Shown in pieces: positions 36,376 through 46,612 of a stretch of DNA of 64,000 nt. The stretch is taken from contig NZ_FNJR01000015.1 in assembly GCF_900104475.1 (NCBI RefSeq), forward strand, positions 49,539 to 113,538, in the 5' to 3' direction. The notes under the pieces were generated by a model. That model ran no database searches and was not told the DNA's origin. It saw nothing but the letters and a program-made list of their open reading frames with translations. The stretch's first letter is position 1; every line of letters starts with the position of its first letter. The DNA is from Actinopolyspora xinjiangensis (lineage in GTDB: Bacteria; Actinomycetota; Actinomycetes; Mycobacteriales; Pseudonocardiaceae). The position numbers and the translations under genes were made by a program.

Positions 36376-37842
36376 ATGAGCGTCCGCAGCGCCGACGCCC
36401 CCGTGCCGCTGCACTCGGCACGGGGAAGGCGGATCATCCTCGCCACCATGCTCGGCTCCGGAGTCGCGTTCCTCGACGGCTCGGTGGTCAACGTCGCCCT
36501 GCCCGCCATCGGCCGCGATCTCGGCGGAACCTTCGCCCTGCTGCAGTGGGTGCTGGACGCCTACCTGCTGACGCTCAGCGCGCTGCTGCTGCTCGGCGGA
36601 GCGCTCGGGGACCGTTACGGTCGCCGTCGAATCTTCACCGCCGGTCTGGTGCTGTTCACCCTGGCCTCACTCGGCTGTGGGATCGCACGCGGGGGAGCGG
36701 AGCTGATCGCCGCGCGACTCGTGCAGGGAGTCGGCGGGGCATTGCTGGTACCGGGCAGCCTGGCCCTGATCAATGCCTCCGTGCGACCGGAGGACCGGGG
36801 CAAAGCCGTCGGCACCTGGGCCGGACTGACCGGTGTCGCCTCGGCGGTCGGCCCGTTCGTGGGTGGCTGGCTGGTCGACACCGCGTCCTGGCGCTGGGTG
36901 TTCTTCATCAACCTGCCCGTAGCGGCGCTCGCGCTGGCGGTGACCCTGCGGCACGTTCCCGAGTCCAACGACCCCACGATCTCAGGACCTCCTGACACCA
37001 CCGGTGCGGCAGCGGTCACCCTCGGGCTGGCCGGAGCCGTCTACGCGTTGATCGAAACCCCCGCGCACGGCTGGAACGCGGTGACCGTGGCTGCCGCGCT
37101 CGTCGGGATCGTCGGGCTGGCCTGCTTTCCGCGCATCGAGGCCAAACAGCGGGCTCCACTGCTGCCGCTGTCACTGTTCCGCTCCCGGCAGTTCGTCGGG
37201 GCCAACCTCACCACTTTCACCGTCTACGGTGCGCTGAGCACGGCCCTGTTCCTGTTGTCGCTGCAGCTACAGCAGACGCTGGGCTATTCGGCGATGGCCA
37301 CGGGGCTGGCCACGCTGCCGATCACGGTCATCATGCTGCTGCTGTCGAGCAGGATGGGAGCGCTGGCACAACGGATCGGACCGCGGTGGCCGATGACCAT
37401 CGGACCGGTGGTGTGCGCCTGCGGGCTCGTTCTGATGACGCGAGTGACGCCGGGGGCCTCCTATACGACGGGTGTACTCCCCGGCGTGCTGGTCTTCGGG
37501 ATCGGACTGTCGATCACCGTGGCACCATTGACCTCGGCCGTGCTGGCCTCGGTCGGTTCTGAGCGCGGTGGGGTGGCCTCCGGCGTCAACAACGCCGTTT
37601 CCAGAGTGGCCGGATTGCTGGCTGTGGCGGTGCTGCCGCCGTTGGCGGGGTTGTCCGGCACCGCGACGGGGCAACCGCTGGGGCAGGGCTACGGCAACGC
37701 CATGCTGATCTCCGCCGGACTGTGCGTGGTGGGGGCGGCACTGGCGGCGTTGACGATCGAGCGGGCCGAACATGTTCGCACGGTACCGCTACCGGCGGTC
37801 AACCACGCCTGCCAGGATCCGTGCACCGAGAACGGCCGCTGA
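36376..37842 (+). CDS. MFS drug-efflux transporter, DHA2 (EmrB/QacA) family
   Basis: A 488-residue transporter with 14 predicted membrane helices, the DHA2 form. The family motifs are present: LDGSVVNVALPAIGRDLGG at helix 1, the loop GDRYGRRRIF, motif C-like GLTGVASAVGPFVGGWLV and the WRWVFFINLPV that follows it. DHA2 pumps use proton motive force to expel antibiotics, dyes and quaternary amines. The short basic N-terminus and acidic C-terminal tail are normal. No regulator gene is adjacent, though a 20-bp dyad lies 46 bases downstream. Confidence 0.92.
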   Translation: MSVRSADAPVPLHSARGRRIILATMLGSGVAFLDGSVVNVALPAIGRDLGGTFALLQWVLDAYLLTLSALLLLGGALGDRYGRRRIFTAGLVLFTLASLGCGIARGGAELIAARLVQGVGGALLVPGSLALINASVRPEDRGKAVGTWAGLTGVASAVGPFVGGWLVDTASWRWVFFINLPVAALALAVTLRHVPESNDPTISGPPDTTGAAAVTLGLAGAVYALIETPAHGWNAVTVAAALVGIVGLACFPRIEAKQRAPLLPLSLFRSRQFVGANLTTFTVYGALSTALFLLSLQLQQTLGYSAMATGLATLPITVIMLLLSSRMGALAQRIGPRWPMTIGPVVCACGLVLMTRVTPGASYTTGVLPGVLVFGIGLSITVAPLTSAVLASVGSERGGVASGVNNAVSRVAGLLAVAVLPPLAGLSGTATGQPLGQGYGNAMLISAGLCVVGAALAALTIERAEHVRTVPLPAVNHACQDPCTENGR

Positions 37843-37887
37843 GGTGATCGAACCAGCGCTGGGACAGGAGCGGATCAACAGATTTGA

Positions 37888-37907
37888 TGGATAATATTCA
37901 TTATCCA
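37888..37907 (+). promoter_or_regulatory. 20-bp dyad TGGATAAT-N4-ATTATCCA
   Basis: Perfect 8-bp arms around ATTC in an AT-rich setting. It looks like an operator for a dimeric regulator. It is not followed by a T-tract, so it is unlikely to be a terminator for the upstream pump. Confidence 0.45.
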
Positions 37908-38225
37908 CGTTTTACGGCAGCGGAACCGACCGTATACCGGGGGCGCGGTCGACGTTTTCACGAGCGGAACGACGGCCCGCAGGCCCGCTTCAAGCACTCA
38001 ACAACATCACGGTGACGAATCCGCCCGTGCTTCCCGGGTTGGCAGACGCCTCGGCAGCGAGATCATCGATGGCGGCGGCCCACGTGGGGTTTCCACAGCG
38101 TGCCGCACCGAGCCGTGAAGCGCGCCGCGCGTCTCCGGGCCGCGAACGCGACATCGCGATGTCGCGGCTGGTTCGGTCGGCTGGCCGGTTTCACCACCGG
38201 TGACCACCGGATACAGTTTTAGCCG

Positions 38226-38239
38226 ATAATGCACATTAT
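38226..38239 (+). promoter_or_regulatory. dyad ATAATG-CA-CATTAT
   Basis: Perfect 6-bp arms with a two-base centre, 319 bases from the similar dyad at 37888-37907. Shared ATAAT/ATTAT arms suggest one binding protein, but no such protein is encoded nearby. Confidence 0.4.
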
Positions 38240-38701
38240 GTTAAGTAATGCTTCTCGCGGAGACCATGACCGCTCCACCCCACATCTGTCACACTCGCCT
38301 GAGGTCGTTGAGCACGCCTGTGCCGACGGCCGAACGATTCGTAACGATTCGTATCGGACTCGTTCGTCCACCAGACACCGAGCGAATGCGAATTCGGCCC
38401 ACTGTGACCTGGGAAGCACCCCGATTTCGTCCTTCTGCTGTCGGAACCTGCGGTACTTCGAGCTTCTGACCGTCCTGTTTGGATTGAGACGGTGATGAAC
38501 GGCTCGTTTCGCACCGGCCGTGCGGTGCCGAGTGCTGGGTGTTTCGCGTCGTTTTTTCGCGATGGGACGGTTGGAGGTGACGTGGTGGTGACTGCCCGCT
38601 GTGGCCGCGGTGCGGGGCTCGCGGGGCGTGCTGCGGAACCTGTTGTGGTGTTACCGCTTCCCTCTCCTCACTCGACCGCTCTGTTCCGCTGGGTGGTGCT
38701 C

Positions 38702-39442
38702 TCATTCGGAGCGTGCAGCCCGATCAGCCGGGGCCGTTCGGCTGTGCAGTGCGGCGCTGACGAGTTGGGGGTTGTCGTCGGCGATGTTGCCGTCGGGAAG
38801 CAGCAGGGTGTCTTCCAGGCCGATCCTGCGATGCAGGTCCAGCTGTTCGGCCAGGCGCAGTACGGGCCAGGCTCCGGCGGCTCTGCCGTGCAGCAGTACG
38901 GGGGTTCTGGTGGGACGGATTCGCCCCAGCAGTGCCTCGGCGGTGGCGGTCGCGCCGGTTGTTGTGGGGTCGACGACCTCGGCGAGGATGCGCAGCACCC
39001 GATCGCGGTGGGGCCATTCGGCGAAGCGTTCGGCGGCCTCGGTGCCGGAGCGGACACCGGCTTCGACGCCGATCCCCCGTCGCAGCAGTGCGTGGGCGAT
39101 TCGTTCGGCTTCGGGTTCGTGCCAGTTGACGGTGGCATGATCTGGTAGGCTAGTCCAGCTCTCGATGGCTTCGAGTCGGGATCGCGTGTCGGGGGTGGTC
39201 CAGGCGCCGGTGGTGATTCCCACTGGAATGCCGGGCGCTGCTGCGCGTACTGCATTGATGGCGGCGGCCACCGTGGTGGCGTCGAGGCTGTCGGTACCGT
39301 CGGGACTCTTGGGGTGCAGGTGCACGTCCTCGGCGCCCGTCGCGACGCTGTGCGCTGCTGCCGCGGCCAGCTCGTGGGGTTGTACGGGAAGGTGGTGGTG
39401 TTCCCGAACTCCCCGGGCGCCGTTGAGGCAGACCTGCAGCAT
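38702..39442 (-). CDS. BKACE-family (3-keto-5-aminohexanoate cleavage-like) enzyme
   Basis: A 246-residue member of the beta-keto acid cleavage enzyme family. The family start LQVCLNGARG is clear. The zinc ligands are found in AEDVHLHPKSPDGTDSL (His-x-His) and around DHATVNWHEPEAERIAHALL, with the acidic residue in GIGVEAGVRSGTEAAE. A TIM barrel is expected. BKACE enzymes condense a beta-keto acid with acetyl-CoA; substrates vary widely, so lysine fermentation is not implied. This copy is somewhat shorter than the 275-310 residues usual for the family. It stands alone and its partner genes are not seen. Confidence 0.82.
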   Translation of the reverse strand: MLQVCLNGARGVREHHHLPVQPHELAAAAAHSVATGAEDVHLHPKSPDGTDSLDATTVAAAINAVRAAAPGIPVGITTGAWTTPDTRSRLEAIESWTSLPDHATVNWHEPEAERIAHALLRRGIGVEAGVRSGTEAAERFAEWPHRDRVLRILAEVVDPTTTGATATAEALLGRIRPTRTPVLLHGRAAGAWPVLRLAEQLDLHRRIGLEDTLLLPDGNIADDNPQLVSAALHSRTAPADRAARSE

Positions 39443-39626
39443 GGCTTCATTCTGCGTGATCGTGACGTGTGGCGAAACACGGTGTGTCGGTGGTGTGCGC
39501 CGGTCGGGTTCGGTGTCGTGGGGAGCGTTGTGGTTCCGGGTTCGTGGGCGGCCGTGTCCCGCGAGAGCTGAATCGGTTTCGGTTCTGTGGGGATGGTTGT
39601 GGAGTGTGATCCGTGCCGGGGGCGCC

Positions 39627-40677
<1,051 letters not shown>

Positions 40678-40694
40678 CCGGTTCGGTGTGGTTC

Positions 40695-40728
40695 GGGGCC
40701 GGTGGGAGCGAGTTCTCCCGCCGGCCCC
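40695..40728 (+). terminator. hairpin terminator after mdh
   Basis: GGGGCCGGTGGGAG (40695-40708) pairs with CTCCCGCCGGCCCC (40715-40728), one mismatch in 14, around a 6-base loop, 18 bases after the stop codon. The stem is very GC-rich. Confidence 0.75.
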
Positions 40729-41180
40729 GCGTGTCGGGGCGTCGGTGTGGTGGTGTCAGCTCGATGGTCTCGGGTGAGGGCGGCCGGGCGAGCGGGTTCT
40801 GGGATGTGGTGCTCGTCGTGGTCGCCGGTGGCTCGCGCTGTTTTCTTCGGTGGTTTCGGCGCTCGGTGTCGGCGTTGTTCTCGGGGCGCTTCCGTTTCGG
40901 GTTTTTCGGTCGGTTCGATTCTTCTGGGACGTCGTGTGTGCGCGTGTTCGTTCGTTTCGGTGTCGGCGGCCGGTGTGGAACAGGCTCGGCGAAATCGGTT
41001 CACATGCTCCGGTGCGCTCCGACGGGGCGTGCGGAGCGCCGGGTGAGAAAGGTCGAATGAGTACTGTGGTGTTCCCGGTTCGGTGGTTGTCTTTCGTGGC
41101 GGGTGATCGCTTCGCTGGTGGTGTGGAGCGAGTGCGTGGCCGGAGCGTGGTGGGTGTGGCCGGTTTGGCAGGATCGGCGG
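40729..41180. other. intergenic region, no gene seen
   Basis: About 450 bases between mdh and the PHP-UvrD gene. The sequence is rich in G/T runs (GGTTTCGG, GTTTTCTTCGG) on the plus strand, and no frame resembles a protein. Confidence 0.5.
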
Positions 41181-44100
41181 GTGCGCTTCTACGCTGACTT
41201 GCATATCCACTCCAAGTACTCCCGTGCGTGCAGCAAGGACTGTGACATCGAGCATCTCGCCTGGTGGGCACGTCGCAAGGGAGTCACGGTGGTGGGCACG
41301 GGGGACTTCACGCATCCGGCTTGGCGTGCGCATCTGCGTGAGGTCCTGGAGCCGGCCGAGCCGGGGTTGTTGCGGTTGCGTCCGGAGTACGAGCGTGAGG
41401 CGTTGCGTACGCTGCCCGCCAAGTGCCACACGCCGGTGCGGTTCATGCTCTCGGTGGAAATCGCCACGATCTACAAGTACGGGGACTACACTCGCAAGAT
41501 TCATCACCTGTGCTATGTGCCGGATTTCGACGCGGCTGAGGAGTTCAGCCGCAGGCTCGGCAACATTGGCAACCTGGGGTCGGACGGGCGTCCGATTCTG
41601 GGGTTGGACGCGCGGGATCTGTTGGAGATCACGTTGGAGTCCGGGGCGGGTTCGTATCTGGTTCCCGCTCACATCTGGACTCCGTGGTTCGCCGTTCTGG
41701 GCTCGAAGGCCGGGTTCGATTCGATTGAGGAGTGCTATCGGGACTTGGCCGGGCACGTCTTCGCGTTGGAGACGGGGTTGTCCAGCGATCCGGAGATGAA
41801 CTGGCGGTTGTCGGGGTTGGACGGCTACACGCTGGTGAGTCATTCCGATGCGCATTCGCCGCCGATGTTGGCGCGGGAGGCGACCGTGTTCGACACCGAG
41901 TTGGACTACTTCGCGATACGTCGCGCGCTGGAGACCGGTGTTGGTTTCGAGGGCACGGTGGAGTTCTTTCCCGAGGAGGGCAAGTACCATCTCGACGGGC
42001 ATCGCAAGTGCGGGGTGCGGTTGGATCCGGCCGAGACGCGTCGTCACGGGCGCCGGTGTCCGGACTGCGGCAAGCCGTTGACGGTGGGGGTGCTCAACCG
42101 GGTTGATGCGCTGGCCGATCGTGCCGAGGGGGTGCGGCCGTCGGGTGCGGCGGAGTATCGCAATCTGATACCGCTTCCGGAGATCGTCGGTGAGATCCGT
42201 GGGGTCGGTCCCAAGAGCAAGAAGGTCTTCGGGGAGATCAGTGAGCTCACCGCGCGGCACGGCTCCGAGCTGGCGATTCTGGAAAACGTTCCGGTGGAGC
42301 GGTTGCGGCGGGAAAACGGGGCGTTGGCCGAGGCTGTCGAGCGGTTGCGGGTGGGCGCGGTGCACCGGGAGGCGGGTTACGACGGGGAGTACGGCACGAT
42401 TCGCGTCTTCGAACCGGGTGAGCTCTCGCGGGTTCGCAGTGGTGGTGCCGCCTCGTTATTCGACGACGAGGAGTTGGCGACCTCTACCCCACTGGCCCTG
42501 GAGGCGGTGGGTGAGCCGGAGGCGTTCGACGACGAGGTGCCCACCACTTCCCCGCCGTCGGATGCCGAGGGGGGCGCGCGGCACGAGGAGCGAGAGGGCG
42601 AACGTCGCGAGCTCTCGGACAGTGCCGTGGGCGGTGTGCCCGCCCCGGTGGGAATGCTGGCCGAACTCGACGCCGAACAGCGGGCCGCGGCCGAGGTGGA
42701 GTCCGGGCCGTTGATGATCGTGGCCGGCCCGGGGACGGGTAAGACCCGCACCATCACGCATCGCATCGCTCATCTGATCGAGGAACGGGGGGTGCCTGCT
42801 TCGGACTGTTTGGCCATCACCTTCACCCGGCGGGCCGCGGCGGAGATGAGCAACCGGATCACCGCGTTGGTGGGTGAGCGGGGCAGCGAGGTCACGGTGG
42901 CGACGTTTCACTCGTTGGGGATGAGTCTCGTGCGGGACAACCACGCGGCGCTGGGGTTGCCCGAGGATTTCGCGCTGGTCGACGCTGATCGGCGGCACCG
43001 GATTCTGGTGTCGTTGACCGGTGACGAGCGCAGGGCGCGGCAGGTCGTTTCCGCGTTGTCCCGGGCTCGTCGGGGCGGGGTTGTTTCCGATGAGGTGGTG
43101 GAGCTGCTTTCCGGCTACGTCGCCGCGTTGCGGCGGGAGGGGCTGGTGGATTTCGACGATCTGCTGGTGTTGCCGGTCGAGTTGTTGGAGTCCGATGGTG
43201 AGTTGGCCGAGTGGTACCGGCGGCGGTACCGCTGGGTCAGCGTCGACGAGTACCAGGACGTCGACGAGGTGCAGTACCGGTTGCTGCGGTTGTTGGCCCC
43301 GGCCGGGGCGAACCTGACCGTCATCGGTGATCCGGATCAGGCGATCTATGGTTTCCGTGGCGCTGATGTGGGGTTCTTCCTGCGGTTCGAACAGGACTAT
43401 CCGGATGCTCCGGTGTTGGCGTTGACGCGGAACTACCGGAGTGGGCGACGGATCGTCGAGGGTGCGGTGCGGGCGATCCGGCCGGAGAGTCTGGTGCCGG
43501 AGCGGACGTTGCGGCCGGTGGGCGCCGACAGTGATCACCCGGTCGTGCTGCACCAGGCGGCCGACGAGACTTCCGAGGCCAGGTTCGTGGCCCGCACCGT
43601 CGACGGGTTGCTCGGTGGTGCCACTTTCCATTCGCTGGACAGCGGTAGTGCCGATGGCTACGAGACCTCGTCGTTGGGGTTCGGTGACATCGCGGTGGTC
43701 TACCGCACTGACGCGCAGTCGCGGGTGCTGGCCGAGGAGCTGACGCGGCAGGGTTTCCCGGTGCAGAAACGCAGTCACGACCCGCTGTCGTCGCGGGACG
43801 GGGTGGAGCCGTTGTTGCGGGAGCTCGGCTATGCCGGTCCTCGTTCCGGCACGGTGCTGCGGCAGTTGGAGCAGGCCGCCGCCTCGTTGGTCGAGACGAC
43901 GGGCGAGCGGGCCGAACAGCTGCACACGGCCGTGGAGTTGTTGGCGCCGCTGGCCTCGCGTTTCGGTGAGGACGTGGCCGGGTTCCGCCAGGAGGTCATG
44001 CTGGGCGCGGAGGTCGACGCACTGGATCCGCGTGCGGACGCGGTGACGTTGCTGACGTTGCACGCCGCCAAGGGGCTCGAGTACCCGGTGGTGTTCGTGA

Positions 44101-44363
44101 CCGGTTGTGAGGACGGGTTGTTGCCGTTGCGCTGGCCGGGTGAGCAGCAGGACGGCACCGCCGAGGAACGGCGGCTGTTCTTCGTGGGGATGACGCGGGC
44201 CCAGCGGCGGTTGTATCTGACGCGGGCGGCGCGTCGGGGCCAGGCTGCCGCCGCGCAGCGCTCCCCCAGCCCGTTCCTGTCCGAGTTGGGGGACACGGCG
44301 GTGCGGGGTGACGACGGTGGGGGCGGCAGACGACGTGCCGCTCGGCAGTTGAGTTTGCTCTGA
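41181..44363 (+). CDS. PHP-domain and UvrD/PcrA helicase fusion protein
   Basis: A 1060-residue fusion. Residues 1-410 form a PHP phosphoesterase: the metal ligands are in YADLHIHSKYSRACSKDCD, GTGDFTHP, LSVEIATIYKYG, VPAHIWTPWF and TLVSHSDAHSP. A four-Cys zinc site (HRKCGVRL...GRRCPDCGKPL) and a helix-hairpin-helix-like part come next (residues 270-380). After an acidic linker (about 430-490) comes a superfamily 1 helicase: Walker A MIVAGPGTGKTRTITHRIAH, VDEYQDVDEVQYRLL, IGDPDQAIYGFRGAD, LTRNYRS, TLLTLHAAKGLEYPVVF and FFVGMTRAQRRLYL. This suggests joint unwinding and 3'-end trimming of DNA. GTG 41181 starts directly at the PHP motif; the upstream open frame has no similarity. Confidence 0.93.
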   Translation: MRFYADLHIHSKYSRACSKDCDIEHLAWWARRKGVTVVGTGDFTHPAWRAHLREVLEPAEPGLLRLRPEYEREALRTLPAKCHTPVRFMLSVEIATIYKYGDYTRKIHHLCYVPDFDAAEEFSRRLGNIGNLGSDGRPILGLDARDLLEITLESGAGSYLVPAHIWTPWFAVLGSKAGFDSIEECYRDLAGHVFALETGLSSDPEMNWRLSGLDGYTLVSHSDAHSPPMLAREATVFDTELDYFAIRRALETGVGFEGTVEFFPEEGKYHLDGHRKCGVRLDPAETRRHGRRCPDCGKPLTVGVLNRVDALADRAEGVRPSGAAEYRNLIPLPEIVGEIRGVGPKSKKVFGEISELTARHGSELAILENVPVERLRRENGALAEAVERLRVGAVHREAGYDGEYGTIRVFEPGELSRVRSGGAASLFDDEELATSTPLALEAVGEPEAFDDEVPTTSPPSDAEGGARHEEREGERRELSDSAVGGVPAPVGMLAELDAEQRAAAEVESGPLMIVAGPGTGKTRTITHRIAHLIEERGVPASDCLAITFTRRAAAEMSNRITALVGERGSEVTVATFHSLGMSLVRDNHAALGLPEDFALVDADRRHRILVSLTGDERRARQVVSALSRARRGGVVSDEVVELLSGYVAALRREGLVDFDDLLVLPVELLESDGELAEWYRRRYRWVSVDEYQDVDEVQYRLLRLLAPAGANLTVIGDPDQAIYGFRGADVGFFLRFEQDYPDAPVLALTRNYRSGRRIVEGAVRAIRPESLVPERTLRPVGADSDHPVVLHQAADETSEARFVARTVDGLLGGATFHSLDSGSADGYETSSLGFGDIAVVYRTDAQSRVLAEELTRQGFPVQKRSHDPLSSRDGVEPLLRELGYAGPRSGTVLRQLEQAAASLVETTGERAEQLHTAVELLAPLASRFGEDVAGFRQEVMLGAEVDALDPRADAVTLLTLHAAKGLEYPVVFVTGCEDGLLPLRWPGEQQDGTAEERRLFFVGMTRAQRRLYLTRAARRGQAAAAQRSPSPFLSELGDTAVRGDDGGGGRRRAARQLSLL

Positions 44364-44431
44364 GTCCGCGTCGTGTCGTCGGGCGTGGGCGGTGGTGTGG
44401 CGGATACGATTCCGGGGCGGGACTGGGAGGT

Positions 44432-45295
44432 GTGACTGTGGTGGAGTCGATCGCGCTCACCGGCGTCACCGGTGAGCTCGGCAGCAGGGTCAGTCGGTTG
44501 CTCGAGCAGAGCGGGGTGCCGCAGCGCCTCGTGGCCCGGGCTCCCGAACGTGTGCCCCGGGTGGAGAACTGTTCGGTGGTGCGGGCGTCCTACTCGGATG
44601 CGACGGCGTTGCGCGAGGCGTTCCGGGGGGTCGACACCGTGTTGTTCGTCTCCGCGCACGAGGAGCCGGATCGGTTGTGGCTGCATCGCACGCTCATCGA
44701 CGCGGCCGCCGAGGCCGGGGTGCGTCGGATGGTCTACACCTCGTTCATGGGGGCGGCGCCGCACGCGACGTTTCCTTTCGCCCGGGAGCACTCGGCCACC
44801 GAGCAGGCCGTGATGGCCAGTGGGATGCGGCTGACCGCGTTGCGTAATTCGATGTATGCCGATGTGGTGCCGCACTTCGTCGGGGCGGGCGGGGTGATTC
44901 GTGGTCCCGCGGGCATGGGGCGGGCCGCGTGGGTCGCCCGGCGGGATGTGGCGCGGTTGGCGGCGCGGGTGCTGCTCGACGACGACCACGCCGACCGGAT
45001 CTATGACGTCTCCGGTCCCGAACCGCTCGATCTGCGCGAAACGGCCCGGTTGCTGAGTGAGGTCACCGGTCGTGAGATCACCTATCACGCCGAGGACGAG
45101 CAGGAGGCGCGTGACTCGCGGGCGGGTGCCCGGCAGTGGCAGATCGATGCCTGGGTGGGTTCGTATCTGGCCATCGCCACGGGTGAGACCTCGGTGACCA
45201 GTCACACGGTCGAGCGAGTCACCGGGGTGCGGCCGTGGAGCTTCGACGAGTTCCTGCGGGCCGAGCCGGACAGTTGGCGGCACTTGCTCGCCTGA
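44432..45295 (+). CDS. NmrA-like NAD(P)-binding protein (atypical SDR)
   Basis: A 287-residue atypical short-chain dehydrogenase of the NmrA/SDR_a5 type. The glycine motif is IALTGVTGELGSRVSRLLEQ, the acidic/basic cofactor site RLVARAPERVPRVE, and a helix ALREAFRGVDTVLFVSA precedes VRRMVYTSFMGAAP, where the catalytic Tyr-x3-Lys is not in the classical form. The C-terminal part holds the substrate domain (IYDVSGPEPLDLRETARLLS, EVTGREITYHAED). Enzymes or redox-sensing regulators both occur in this family. The GTG at 44432 has GGGAGG 1-6 bases upstream, which is close; the next in-frame GTG is 4 codons on. Confidence 0.85.
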   Translation: MTVVESIALTGVTGELGSRVSRLLEQSGVPQRLVARAPERVPRVENCSVVRASYSDATALREAFRGVDTVLFVSAHEEPDRLWLHRTLIDAAAEAGVRRMVYTSFMGAAPHATFPFAREHSATEQAVMASGMRLTALRNSMYADVVPHFVGAGGVIRGPAGMGRAAWVARRDVARLAARVLLDDDHADRIYDVSGPEPLDLRETARLLSEVTGREITYHAEDEQEARDSRAGARQWQIDAWVGSYLAIATGETSVTSHTVERVTGVRPWSFDEFLRAEPDSWRHLLA

Positions 45296-45304
45296 ACCTC
45301 GCCG

Positions 45305-46108
45305 GTGTGTGGCGGGAAGGTGGTCGAGTCGATGTGGTGCCCGGTCACGGGACCGGAGACGGCGCGCCGGTTGCAGGAGAGGGTAGCCAGGGCGCTGCCC
45401 GCCGAGCACGTCGAACGTCTCGGTGGCTGGTGGCTGCGCCACGCCCCGGGCGCGTCCTGGTGGACGTCCACGGTGCTGCCGCACGGCGTGCTCGGCGATG
45501 ATCGGCTGATGCGGGCGGTCTCGGCCGCTGAGGGGTTCTACGCGGGGTTCGGTCGGGCCGCGACTTTCCAGATCACACCGGGTGCGTGTCCGGTCGAGCT
45601 CGATGCGTTGTTGGCCGAACGCGGCTACTACCGGCACACCCCGATGTCGTTGTGGGCGGCGGCGGTGGACGACGTTCGCGCTCAGGTGCGAACGAGCGGT
45701 GCGAGGACCCAGTTGGTGGAGTCACCCACCGCCGGGTGGTTCGACGTGTGGCACGCGGTGCACGGTGCTGGTGGTGATCGTCGGCCGGAGTGGCAGATGC
45801 TTGCCCGGGGGTAGCAGCCGAGCGCCTATGCCGGGGTGCTCGACGGTGGTGAACTCGTGGCGGTGGGACGTGCGGTCGTCGACTCCGGGTGGGCCGGTGT
45901 GTTCGGGATGGCCACCCTGCCGCGGGTGCGCGGGCGGGGTGCTGCCGGGGACGTGCTGCGGTCGTTGGCCGACTGGGCGTCGGGGCTGGGAGCCGGTGGG
46001 ATGTATCTGCAGGTGGACGTGGACAACACCTCGGCGCTGCGGTTGTACGAGCGGGTGGGGTTCACCGAGGTGTGCCGGTACCACTACCGCAGTGAAACAC
46101 TGTCGTGA
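45305..46108 (+). pseudogene. GNAT acetyltransferase with an in-frame TAG stop
   Basis: Both halves of a GNAT N-acetyltransferase lie in the same frame but are separated by TAG at 45812-45814. The first part (169 residues) contains RLGGWWLRHAPGASWWTSTV and VSAAEGFYAGFGRAATFQIT. The second begins QPSAYAGVLDGGELVAVGRA and carries the acetyl-CoA site FGMATLPRVRGRGAAGDVLR, VDVDNTSALRLYERVGFTEV and a normal end. A single-base change would restore one protein of about 267 residues. The probable start is ATG 45332 or GTG 45305. Loss of function, readthrough or a sequencing error are the options. Confidence 0.8.
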
Positions 46109-46169
46109 CGATGTCGCGGGAAAGCGTCCGCCAAGCAGCGGATGCGCCGGGCAGGACGCGAGAGTCACG

Positions 46170-46606
46170 GTGAGGCTGAACTGTTCCGTGTTGGCTTCGC
46201 TCGACGGCTACATCGCTGACGAACACGGCCGTTTTGACTGGTCTGTACGGGTGCGGGCTCTACGCGGTGATGACCGGGTGGGAATCCGATCCCGCTCTGG
46301 CCGGGCGCTGTCCCGCCGTGGACGAGTTCGTGCGACTGTGACGAGCGGCTGGCAAGGTCGTCTACTCCACCATGTTGGAGACGGTGCCCATCACCTGAAG
46401 GCTTCGGCCGAACACGACCTCACCGTGGGCGGCCCGGCGTTGGCCGCCCACGCGTTCGAGGTGGGGCTGGTCGACAGGTGTGGACTGTTCCTCGCGCCGG
46501 TTGTGGTGGGTCGTTCTTCGCCCGGGATGCGTGCCGAACTCGAGTCGCTCGACCACCATTGTTTCGGTAATGGCATGGTCTGTGTGCGCTATCGTCTCCG
46601 GTACCG
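46170..46606 (+). pseudogene. RibD C-terminal / dihydrofolate reductase-like gene, decayed
   Basis: Three frames each carry part of one protein: RLNCSVLASLDGYIADEHGRFDW (23 residues) from 46170, then LYGCGLYAVMTGWESDPALA and PAVDEFVRL in another frame, then GKVVYSTMLETV, and finally AEHDLTVGGPALAAHAFEVG, LVDRCGLFLAPVVVG and FGNGMVCVRYRL. These are the consecutive motifs of the RibD C-terminal domain / DHFR-like family (about 190 residues). Several frameshifts and an internal deletion after FDW show the gene is dead. It overlaps the 3' region of the reverse-strand hrpB gene only at the edge. Confidence 0.75.
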
Positions 46607-46612
46607 GTCTTG

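Larger units (their letters stand above)
37843..38701. other. long gene-free region with two AT-rich dyads
   Basis: About 860 bases between the MFS pump and the BKACE gene. No frame looks like a protein. Parts (37880-37910 and 38210-38260) are far more AT-rich than the genome. Two dyads of similar design lie at 37888-37907 and 38226-38239. A decayed gene or an unusual regulatory region is possible. Confidence 0.5.

Noticed and set aside
38492..39148. A 218-codon forward frame opposite the BKACE gene
   Set aside because: It is a high-GC shadow of the reverse-strand enzyme, whose BKACE motifs are complete.
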